From Emcibacter sp. (lineage in GTDB: Bacteria > Pseudomonadota > Alphaproteobacteria > Sphingomonadales > Emcibacteraceae): DNA of 40,166 bases. The stretch is taken from contig JAJFIP010000252.1 in NCBI GenBank assembly GCA_021774875.1, positions 1-40,166 on the forward strand, read 5' to 3'. Both the position numbers and the translations under genes were made by a program. Position 1 is the first letter of the stretch. Each line of letters begins with the position of its first letter. The notes beneath the pieces were generated by a model. It had not been told where the DNA came from, searched no databases, and was given only the letters and a program-made list of their open reading frames with translations. Positions 17,171 to 26,000 of this stretch are shown piece by piece.

Positions 17171-18633
17171 GCTGCGATTTCTCGTTTTAGAGTATTACCT
17201 TCATCATCGGCAAGGGCCGCATTGCGAAGACTGGCTATCCTGTCAGCCTTGACCCGCCCCTGATCAATGACTGTCATGATGGTATTGAAATTACGCAGTC
17301 CCCGTGCGTATGTTTCACCGTATCCCTTGATCACTCTCTGACAACGGATGATTTCAACGGCCAGATCATAATCTTTATTAACGGTTTCGCGCACCCGCGC
17401 CAGCCAAAGATTGATCAGCAGATGTTCCTGAACATAACGAGAAGTTCTGCGCCGCATAAATCTGAGCGATGCGAGGAAATAAAGCATCAGGAATGATGAT
17501 AGCCTCGTTGTGTCTAACGTACGGGGCCCGGTGAATATCCTGAAGAACCATTTGAGCAATGGTGATCTGTTCACCAGATTTGCCATACCATTTGGCATGG
17601 TGCCGATAATTTCCTCCAGCCTCGGATTCATATATTCAACCATATGGACGATCTGATTCGGTTCTGCGCGCACTTCTTCGCGGTAGGTTGTGATTCTATC
17701 CGCGCGGGTTTTAATATCCGCCACCTTGATCACATCGTCAAAGGCCATCCACAAGGCAAGATATCGCGCCATCTCCCGGGTTAAATCATGGGGTGACTTA
17801 TCCTGTGCGGCAAAGCTTTCCACCTGGTTCAGATACTGGGTTGCATAGTCAATATCCTGATACTCCAATAATTTCTTCGCCCCTGCGTAAGCAAATTCCC
17901 TTGCCTCTGACGGTAAGGCATTGATCCGTTTGATCAGATTTCCAGCTTCTGGTGTATTGGCATTGCCAATAATTTGTCCGAGAGGTGTACTAATATCTTT
18001 TTTAAATTCAAATTTGGTCTGAGCGGCCTTATATCCCGCAGCAAAACCTTTCAGGTTGGCCGCCACCATCTTGCCTTCGGCGCGAATGGCGTCCTCGAAT
18101 TTGTCCCTTGAAAAAGGCAGGGTCTTTGATCCGGCAATGGCACCAAACATTATGGAACTGATGACGCAATTCATGCTCGCGGCCAGGCTTTCCATATCAA
18201 AGGCATAAAATTTCTTTGCCGCTTGCTCTGCTGCCCTGATCACGGTTTCCTTGTCCCCCGTGCCGTCCCCCAGCGCCATTTTTTCAGATATGGAATAAAC
18301 CCGGTGAGTGGAGGCAATCAGCGTGGTTTTTTCCGGGGTCACGAACTGCCGCTGCACGGCTCGTCCGGCTTCCATAAGCTCTGCCGCCACCACAAGGTCC
18401 ACATCTCCGGCCATAGGCATTAGTGCCATGACCGGCATGTTATCTTTCGCATCCGCTTTGGGGGAAATTTCCAGATAATAGATGGTCGCGCCCGTACGCT
18501 GGGCCACACCGGGGACCGAAGTGGCCTGAGCAAAATAATCACTATTTTCCGCCAGGGCGACCAGCCAGTTGGTCAGCACGCCGCCGCCCTGACCGCCAAG
18601 GGCTGAAATCACTATGGTAATCGGTCGATTCAT
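17167..18633 (-). CDS. iorB: Indolepyruvate:ferredoxin oxidoreductase, beta (gamma-domain) subunit
   Basis: This is the partner subunit of IorA in oxidative decarboxylation of aryl pyruvates to aryl-acetyl-CoA. The N-terminal half has SALGGQGGGVLTNWL at 10-24, PGVAQRTGATIYYLEI and DLVVAAELMEAGRA, as in the gamma domain of pyruvate:ferredoxin oxidoreductases. At 488 residues it is more than twice the length of archaeal IorB (about 200). The extra C-terminal half, from about 230, is mostly helical and resembles the DUF6537 region of alphaproteobacterial proteins. Its ATG overlaps the iorA stop (ATGA), so the two are coupled. Confidence 0.92.
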   Translation of the reverse strand: MNRPITIVISALGGQGGGVLTNWLVALAENSDYFAQATSVPGVAQRTGATIYYLEISPKADAKDNMPVMALMPMAGDVDLVVAAELMEAGRAVQRQFVTPEKTTLIASTHRVYSISEKMALGDGTGDKETVIRAAEQAAKKFYAFDMESLAASMNCVISSIMFGAIAGSKTLPFSRDKFEDAIRAEGKMVAANLKGFAAGYKAAQTKFEFKKDISTPLGQIIGNANTPEAGNLIKRINALPSEAREFAYAGAKKLLEYQDIDYATQYLNQVESFAAQDKSPHDLTREMARYLALWMAFDDVIKVADIKTRADRITTYREEVRAEPNQIVHMVEYMNPRLEEIIGTMPNGMANLVNRSPLLKWFFRIFTGPRTLDTTRLSSFLMLYFLASLRFMRRRTSRYVQEHLLINLWLARVRETVNKDYDLAVEIIRCQRVIKGYGETYARGLRNFNTIMTVIDQGRVKADRIASLRNAALADDEGNTLKREIAA

Positions 18634-20762
18634 AGCGTAACCCTTGCCCGTTTCCCATCAGTCCGCCTTTGCAGAAAGCCGATGACCGCATGACGCAGGG
18701 CATGTATAAAGCGGTCCCATAGATTCGGATTAAAAATCAAATCTGCCCTTGAGAAAGACGGACACAGCACGGCCACATGGGCATTATCGCCGCACACGCC
18801 ACAGCCAACGCAACTGTTATCAACATAAGCCACCGGGTCTTCGCGCAGAATATCCGGACTGGGTTTGATGGTCAGTGACGGACAGCCGGACAGACGGATG
18901 CAGGCATGATCACCCGTACAGGTTTCCGCTTCCACGTAGAAGCGCGTTTTAACTTGCCGCTTGCCGGACTTTATATGTTGCGCCACAACCGGCTTTTCCC
19001 GACGCTGGCGGTTGAGCATACATTCGCCCTCAATCACGATGACTTTGGGGCCATAAAATTCTGACGTCATGGCGTCGCCAACCAGAGCCTTGACATCGGC
19101 AATGTCGTAGGACCGAATAGTCCGCAACCATTTCACCCCGACGCCCTGCACCGCATCCTGTATCCGGGCTTTCTGTTCATCCTGTTTCAGGCTTGTCCGT
19201 GATGAGGGGATATGCTGGCCGCCCGTGGCCGCCGCATAGCCATTGTCGACAATGATAAAAACATTATCGCTATTGTTATAAACCGCGCTGGCAATACCGC
19301 TGGTGAGACCATTATGCCAGAAACCACCGTCACCCATAATAGAGATGGCCCGCTTGCCCCGCGCAGAACTGAACGCAGACGAGCTGGCCGCACCAAGGCC
19401 GTAGCCCATTATGGTATTGCCAATCTGGAACGGGGGCAGGGTGCCAAAAGAGTTGCAGCCAATATCTGCCGAGATATGAATCTCGCCATATTCCGCCTCA
19501 AGCATTTTCATAGCGGCAAAAAAAGGCCGCTCGGGGCATCCTGTGCATAACCCCGGTGGCCGGGCAGGTATGGCACGGTCCAGATCGGACAAGTCCGTGA
19601 ATGATGTCTGCGGCTCATCAGATGTCACCAGATCCGGTCTGTTTTTTTCAATAAATGCCCTGATGCCGTCTTTGATCACCTGCCCGGTATATTCTCCGCC
19701 AGCTGGCAGAACATCTTTGCCAGAAATTTTACACGTCAGTTCCCCGTCATTGAAAATCTTGTTCATGGATTGCTCAATATAGTTGGGCTGGCCTTCCTCA
19801 ATCATCAACACGGCTTTTTTAGTACGGGCAAAGTCCCTAAGTTCCCCATCCACCGGAGGATAGGTGACATTCATCACATATAACGGCAGCTGACATTCGC
19901 CCATACTATCAGCCAGCCCCAGAATCTGCAGGGCGCGGATCACCACATTATACAGCCCGCCCTCAAGAATTATGCCGATGTCCTGTTCTGGGTGATCAAA
20001 AATTTCGTTCAGACCATTGTCGGTTATGAATTTCATCGCTGCGGGCCAGCGTTGCTCCAGTTTTTGTTTTTCATGGTTGAACGTAAACGGTGGCAGGATG
20101 ATCTTGTCCGGTTCACGCCTTGGGTTTTCCAGTGCCTCAGCTAGGGAAACGGCGGGCCTGATATTATCTTTGGCCTCAAATTGACCCTGCAGGTGACAGG
20201 CCCGGATACGCATCTGAAAAAACACCGGCGTGTTGCTTGCCTCCGATAACTGAAAGCTTTTTTCCAGCATATCGACCATTTTCGGCAAATTAGGCCGGGG
20301 GTTAATCAGCCATATTTGCGATTTCATGGCAAAGGCATGGGAGCGTTCCTGCATGATGCTGGCCCCCTCGCCGTAATCTTCACCGATGATAATAACCGTG
20401 CCGCCGATAACTCCGGCAGAGGCGAGGTTGGACAGGGCATCTGACGCCACATTGGTGCCGACCGTGGATTTCCATGTCACCGCCGCCCGAAGCGGATAAC
20501 TGATAGAGGCCGACAGCATAGCGGCGGCACTGGCTTCGCTGCCATTGGCTTCAAAATGCACGCCAAGCTCGCTGAGAATTTCCTGCCCGTCAGCCAGAAC
20601 ATCCATCAGATGGGATACGGGTGATCCCTGATAGCCGCCCACGTAAGCCACGCCGGATTGGAGCAGGCCTTTGGTGACCGCAAGAATACCTTCGCCGTGA
20701 AAAGTCTCCCCCGCGCCAAGACGCAGCTTTTTCACCTCTTTGGCAAAGGAACGTTCGGTCAT
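18630..20762 (-). CDS. iorA: Indolepyruvate:ferredoxin oxidoreductase, alpha subunit
   Basis: This subunit carries thiamine diphosphate and, at the C-terminus, iron-sulfur clusters. It decarboxylates indolepyruvate or related 2-oxo acids and passes electrons to ferredoxin. The 710 residues show GYQGSPVSHLMDVL near the N-terminus, ARPPGLCTGCPERPFF in the middle and the ThDP motif MGDGGFWHNG from 476. A ferredoxin-like tail has Cys651, Cys654 and Cys657 in CVGCGVCG, preceded by CIRLSGCP. Substrate is inferred from family only. It is 12 bases downstream of the cyclase-family gene and overlaps iorB. Confidence 0.94.
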   Translation of the reverse strand: MTERSFAKEVKKLRLGAGETFHGEGILAVTKGLLQSGVAYVGGYQGSPVSHLMDVLADGQEILSELGVHFEANGSEASAAAMLSASISYPLRAAVTWKSTVGTNVASDALSNLASAGVIGGTVIIIGEDYGEGASIMQERSHAFAMKSQIWLINPRPNLPKMVDMLEKSFQLSEASNTPVFFQMRIRACHLQGQFEAKDNIRPAVSLAEALENPRREPDKIILPPFTFNHEKQKLEQRWPAAMKFITDNGLNEIFDHPEQDIGIILEGGLYNVVIRALQILGLADSMGECQLPLYVMNVTYPPVDGELRDFARTKKAVLMIEEGQPNYIEQSMNKIFNDGELTCKISGKDVLPAGGEYTGQVIKDGIRAFIEKNRPDLVTSDEPQTSFTDLSDLDRAIPARPPGLCTGCPERPFFAAMKMLEAEYGEIHISADIGCNSFGTLPPFQIGNTIMGYGLGAASSSAFSSARGKRAISIMGDGGFWHNGLTSGIASAVYNNSDNVFIIVDNGYAAATGGQHIPSSRTSLKQDEQKARIQDAVQGVGVKWLRTIRSYDIADVKALVGDAMTSEFYGPKVIVIEGECMLNRQRREKPVVAQHIKSGKRQVKTRFYVEAETCTGDHACIRLSGCPSLTIKPSPDILREDPVAYVDNSCVGCGVCGDNAHVAVLCPSFSRADLIFNPNLWDRFIHALRHAVIGFLQRRTDGKRARVTL

Positions 20763-20774
20763 TCAGGATGCCCT

Positions 20775-21551
20775 TTATGGTGTCAGGGCAATCACTCTGA
20801 GCGGACTGCCTGACCCGTGAGTGATTTTCAGAGGTGCGGCCACAATGACGGCACCCTTTGGCGGCAACTGATCCAGTTTGGTCAGCGACGCCAGGCCGAA
20901 TTTATTATTGCCGTGCATCAGGGTATGTGCCGGAAAAGCTGGCTCAAAGGCAAAGGCCTGCCCTGCATCCGTACCCACCGTTTCCACACCGAACCCCAGA
21001 ATATCCCGCTCTGTTGTAAGGAATTCCATACATTCCACCGATGGTCCGGGCGTATGGGGGCCGTCTTCGGCATAATTCAGGAAATCTTCAGGGCCCCGCT
21101 TGCTCCAGTCGGTACGCATCAGTACCCATGTACCGGGCTCTATTTTGCCATGATCAGCTTCCCAGTTTTTAAGTTTGTCAGACGTCAGAAGATAATCCGG
21201 ATTTTCGGCGGACTCTGCACTCACATCAATGACATTAGCCGCCCCGATCAATTTTTCCGGGGGGATGGTATCAGTGCAACCATCGGCATAATCTTTACCT
21301 GTAACCCAATGGCCCGGCGCATCAAAATGGGTGCCGGTATGTTCGCCGCAGGAAAATCTGTTCCAATACCAGGCTGGCCCTTTGTCATCAAACTGCGATA
21401 TCTGTTCCAGCTTAAAAGCCGGGGACTGTTCAAATTCCTCGGGCAGACCAATCACCGGCGTATTTTCATCCAGAGATATGGTAAGATCCACCACCCGGAT
21501 CGCGCCATTTGATACTTCCCCCATAAGCTTGGTCAATGTCTCATTCGTCAT
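20775..21551 (-). CDS. Cyclase-family metal-dependent hydrolase (kynurenine formamidase/isatin hydrolase-like)
   Basis: This 258-residue protein belongs to the PF04199 cyclase family, which includes bacterial arylformamidase (KynB) and isatin hydrolase. The metal-binding signature HTGTHFDAPGHW is complete (His71, His75, Asp77, His81). A segment near 95 (PPEKLIGAANVIDVS) is also family-typical. It is the first gene of a tight cluster with iorA and iorB, which act on indolepyruvate. A substrate from tryptophan or indole-acetate metabolism is therefore attractive but unproven. Its promoter is overlapped by a perfect inverted repeat, pointing to substrate-dependent control. Confidence 0.88.
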   Translation of the reverse strand: MTNETLTKLMGEVSNGAIRVVDLTISLDENTPVIGLPEEFEQSPAFKLEQISQFDDKGPAWYWNRFSCGEHTGTHFDAPGHWVTGKDYADGCTDTIPPEKLIGAANVIDVSAESAENPDYLLTSDKLKNWEADHGKIEPGTWVLMRTDWSKRGPEDFLNYAEDGPHTPGPSVECMEFLTTERDILGFGVETVGTDAGQAFAFEPAFPAHTLMHGNNKFGLASLTKLDQLPPKGAVIVAAPLKITHGSGSPLRVIALTP

Positions 21552-21595
21552 TTTTTAATGCCTTATTTTTAATTGTATATTACTTATAAAATTGC

Positions 21596-21640
21596 ACTAT
21601 AAAACATTTCCCGTCTTTTTGCCAAGGAAAAATTTCCTTG
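21596..21640 (-). promoter_or_regulatory. Promoter and operator of the cyclase-iorAB operon
   Basis: On the minus strand TTGGCA (21625-21620) and TATAGT (21601-21596) are 18 bases apart, giving a start near 21589 and a leader of about 38 bases. A perfect dyad, CAAGGAAA-AA-TTTCCTTG (21623-21640), overlaps the upstream end of the -35. A dimeric repressor bound there would block polymerase. The remaining part of the 255-base gap to the divergent gene is AT-rich with no other clear site. Confidence 0.6.
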
Positions 21641-21806
21641 ATATTTGGACTTTTATTTAGACGACTTCATGTTTAAATGACATCTTTACAGGATATTTAC
21701 GCTTTGGCGGTAAATAATAACTGGAAAAAGTTGTCTGGTAGGCGTATTTTTTAATAAACTTTGAGTCGTGGCTTCATAGCAGTCCGCTGAAAAGTTAAAC
21801 ATAGGG

Positions 21807-22970
21807 ATGCATCTTAAAAGATGTATGGAGAAAATGAATCCTGTCGAATATGCGGGCAAAGAAAAAAGAATAACCTTCCAATTATATAATTATTGGTTTG
21901 GGTTAGCTGGTGATGGCGGTATTCCTCCTCTTAAATCCTTGTCGCCTGAGGATATTGCTGCATATAAAAACAATATGGTTCTCATCGACCTTCGAGACCC
22001 AAATGATGAGCCAACTTTACAGGTTATCGGCCAACTTTTAAATGAAGACCTGGATCAAAATCTTTGTCTCAAAAATATTAGTGATATTCCCCGCCGCACC
22101 CTGCTTAGCCGGATCACAGATCATTATATGGAGGTTCTGGCCAACAAAAGCCCCATATCCTTTGATGCAGAATTTAATAACAAAGCTCGGGAAAAAGTCC
22201 TCTATCGTGGCATATTGTTGCCCTTCAGTGATGATGGGGAAAATATCAATTTTATTCTGGGGGCTATCCGCTGGATTACCGAGGAAGAACTGCTTGCCGC
22301 CAAAGGGGAAGCCAAAAGACCAGCCACTTTGGATGCGCAGGATGAAATAAAAATAGAAGACGTGGCTACACTTCAGAAACATCTCAATAAATGTCGTAAA
22401 CTGGTGCAGGGGCAAAACCCATCCGATACCAGATCTCGAAAATCACTGTATGAGGCTCTGGGTGCCATCCTTGATTTTCATAAATTATGTTTGTCAAACC
22501 TTGCGATCTACGAAGGCCTTTTAGAGGCTGAAGAATTAAAATCCCAAAAACGGGCGCCTTTCACACCCACATTGAAATTATGTTTTGGCCGGAAATACGA
22601 TAAAACCCGCTTAACTGAATATGCTGCCGCCCTGTCTTTCGCCCTGAAAAACGGTCAGGATGGCACAAAGTTACCGGAATATCTGGAACGGTATCCGGGT
22701 GGCATCAAAGGCTGCGTACAGGCGGAACGTGACAGCAATAATATTACCGCTGCCAAGTCTACGAAAAAGCGATTGGAAGACTTTGAGGAAATCGCGTGTA
22801 ATATGACCGCCATAGCAAGCTTTGATGTCAATGATAACAGTAGCGGAGATGATAAATTATGCCTGCTACTTGCCCGCCGGAGCGGATCACGCATGGAAGT
22901 AATCAAAATATTGAAGCAGGACAAAAAGGTCATGGCGCCAATTTTGAAACAAGTAGCCAATGATCCCTGA
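21807..22970 (+). CDS. PAS_5-like domain protein of unknown function
   Basis: The N-terminal part (about 20-140) resembles the PAS_5 family common in alphaproteobacteria: an F.LYNYWFGL start, GGIPPLKSLSPEDI, then MVLIDLRDPNDEPTLQVIGQ and a late YRGILLPFSDDGENINFILG strand. The remaining 240 residues are unrecognised and largely helical. No kinase, cyclase or DNA-binding domain is seen in the 387 residues. The start is uncertain: the ATGs at 21825 and 21834 are in frame, and a GGAG stands three bases before the latter. A small hairpin (CATCTT-AA-AAGATG) covers the first codons. It is 46 bases upstream of the glutamate dehydrogenase gene, probably in one transcript. Confidence 0.72.
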   Translation: MHLKRCMEKMNPVEYAGKEKRITFQLYNYWFGLAGDGGIPPLKSLSPEDIAAYKNNMVLIDLRDPNDEPTLQVIGQLLNEDLDQNLCLKNISDIPRRTLLSRITDHYMEVLANKSPISFDAEFNNKAREKVLYRGILLPFSDDGENINFILGAIRWITEEELLAAKGEAKRPATLDAQDEIKIEDVATLQKHLNKCRKLVQGQNPSDTRSRKSLYEALGAILDFHKLCLSNLAIYEGLLEAEELKSQKRAPFTPTLKLCFGRKYDKTRLTEYAAALSFALKNGQDGTKLPEYLERYPGGIKGCVQAERDSNNITAAKSTKKRLEDFEEIACNMTAIASFDVNDNSSGDDKLCLLLARRSGSRMEVIKILKQDKKVMAPILKQVANDP

Positions 22971-23016
22971 AACTGACCAGAAATTGACACGTATAATGTG
23001 ACAAGAGGAAAATAAA

Positions 23017-26000
23017 GTGACGAGCTGGACACAAAAAAAACTGCGTATAGATGCCATAACCGATTTTGCTTCTGAGCGGCTGAAATCATCGCAAAACAAT
23101 GACTTCACTAGCTTCGTCAGGGATATGTATAAATATGCCTCTCCCGAAGAATTGGCCAACCGACCAATTGAGGAGCTGTACGCCGCAGCCCTTTCCTTGT
23201 GGAAATACAGCGAAAAGCGCGATGTGGGATGCTGCAAGATACGAGTATTTAACCCCACATTGGAAGAGCATGGTTGGCCTGCTACCCACACTATTATCCA
23301 GATTGTCAATGATGACATGCCATTTCTTCTGGATAGCGTAACTTCTAATCTGCTCGAGGACGGTAATGACCTGCATATGCTGGTTCATCCGATCATAGAG
23401 CGCCGCCGGGATCAGGATGGCAGAGTGACAACTGATGAAAAAAGGGAAATAGTCGCCGAATCCATCATGCATATTGAAATTACCGCTATGACGGACCCGG
23501 CACAGATATCCGAACTGGAAGTCAAGCTGAATAAGGTGTTGAAATTTATCCGCGCCGCCATTGAGGATTGGAAAATCATGCTTGGCAAGATGGATAGGGT
23601 GAGCAAGAATCTGGCTGCGGCGCCAAAATCTGTTGCCGATCCCAAGCAAACTCAGGAGGCAATTAAATTTCTCGAATGGCTTAAGGATGATAATTTCACT
23701 ATTCTTGGTTACCGGGAATATTTTCACGACCTTAAAGACCCTCACAAGACTCAAGGGGATGGCTATGGCGTCTTGCGGGATCCTGATGTTTATGTGTTGA
23801 AAGGCCCGGACGGATTGGTGCCCACATCACCTGAGATTGAATATTTCATGGAACAGCCTCAGGTTTTTCTAATTGCAAAAGCCAATGTGAAATCTCTGGT
23901 TCACCGGGTTGTTCATATGGACTATGTGGGATTCAAAAACTATGACAAAAACGGCAAAGTAATCAGCGAAATTCGTTTCGTTGGACTGTTTACCTCTCAG
24001 TCCTATAATCAACAGGCTCAAACCGTGCCCTTTCTTGACCGCAAGGTCCGCAATGTGGTGGACGCTTCGGGATTTGCCGCCAACAGCCATGATGGTCGTG
24101 CCCTGTTGCATATTCTGGAAACCCTGCCCCGGGACGAATTGTTCCAGATAGAAGAAGATCAGCTTCTGGAAACCGCCATGGGAATCTTGCATTTGAAAGT
24201 GATGCCACGTTGCATGGCTTTTATCCGCAAGGACCGTTTTGAACGTTATGTCTCAGCATTGGTGTATGTGCCGCGCGATATGTATGATTCCACCCTGCGG
24301 GGAAAAGTGGAAAGAATATTATGTGAAGCTTTTAACGGCGAAATTTCATCCCATTATGCCCAGTTAAGTAACGAGCGGATTGCCCGCTGGCATTTTATCA
24401 TTCGCACAACACCGGGAAGCGTCCCAAATCCCGATGCCGCCAGCATAAACAAGCGCCTTGCCGAAGTAGCCCAACGCTGGACTGATCATCTGCAGGAAGT
24501 GCTTAGTGACCGCTGGGGTGAAGAAGTAGGGACCACCCTGTTCAGGAAATATTATCGGTCCTTCTCTTCCTCCTACCGGGAACATTTTGATGCCCGCTTT
24601 GCGGTCACGGATGTGGAAAAACTGGAAAGTTTGCCAGATAACCAGAATATCCAGTTCAACTTCTATCATCTGGCTGAAGATGTTGATTACGCCATCCGGC
24701 TGAAAATATATACCAGCCGAAAGACTATTGCTCTCAGTGACTGCCTGCCCATGCTGGAAAATCTGGGCCTGCGGGTTATTGAAGAATACGCCTTCACTGT
24801 GGTTACTGAAGAAAGCGGGGAAAGCATTACTCATACTATCCATGATTTTTACATGGAAGATCCGACAAAAACTTCTTTTGACCTGTCTGCAATGAAAGAG
24901 CAACTGGAAAATACCCTGCGCGTGGTCTGGATCGACAGTATAGATAATGACGGATTTAACAAGCTGGTACTGCGGGCTGGTATGAGTTTTCATCAGGTAT
25001 TAATATTAAGAATTTACAGCAAATATCTTCGCCAGCTCGGTCTGTCATACAGCGAAATATACATGCAGGATACCTTGACCCAATATTGGGAAATTGCCAG
25101 GGATCTTGCTGCATTATTTGAAATGCTTTTCAAATTGACCGTGCCCGAGAACATCAACCGGGAAAAAGAATCCGGCAGGCTTGAGAAAAACATCCGCAAA
25201 CAATTGGGAAAAGTGGATAGTCTGGATCAGGACCGCATGCTCAGAAGTTACCTCAATGTGATCACCAGCTCCCTCAGAACCAACTTTTTTCAAACCGAGA
25301 AAGATGGTATTCATAAACCATATATCTCTATTAAGATACAAAGCAGCGCGGTCAAAGAGGCACCAAAACCCAGACCTTATGCTGAAATTTTTGTCTATTC
25401 GCCGCGCATCGAGGGAGTCCATCTCCGGTTTGGCCCTGTGGCCCGGGGAGGGCTGCGCTGGTCTGATCGGCGCGAAGATTACCGGACAGAAGTTCTGGGG
25501 CTGGTCAAAGCCCAGCAGGTTAAAAATACCGTCATTGTTCCTGTCGGGGCCAAGGGCGGCTTTGTGCCGAAAAAAATGCCTGTTGGTGGTAGCCGGGAAG
25601 AAATTCTGGCCGAGGGTATTGCCTGCTATAAAATCTTTATTTCCGGACTGCTGGATATTACGGATAATCTGAAAGATGGGGCGGTTATTCCGCCAAAAGG
25701 GGTCATCCGGCGGGACGATGATGATCCTTATCTGGTGGTCGCCGCCGACAAAGGAACCGCTTCTTTCTCTGATATCGCCAATGGTCTGGCTCAGGATTAT
25801 GGCTTTTGGCTGGATGATGCCTTTGCCTCTGGTGGCTCCAATGGATATGACCATAAAAAAATGGGCATCACGGCTAAAGGGGCCTGGGTATCTGTACAAC
25901 GTCATTTCCGGGAAAAAGACATTAACGTCCAAACTGACTCCATAACCATTGTTGGGGTTGGCGATATGTCAGGGGATGTATTTGGCAATGGACTTCTGTG

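Noticed and set aside
20817-21512. 231-codon open frame opposite the cyclase-family gene
   Set aside because: Antisense to a gene with an intact metal-binding signature; no domain or ribosome site.
22984-22997. Consensus TTGACA and TATAAT just before gdhB
   Set aside because: The two boxes are only two bases apart, so they cannot serve one promoter, and neither has a good partner at 16-18 bases.
25114-25932. 272-codon open frame on the minus strand inside gdhB
   Set aside because: Antisense shadow of a well-conserved catalytic region; the translated sequence shows no recognisable domain.
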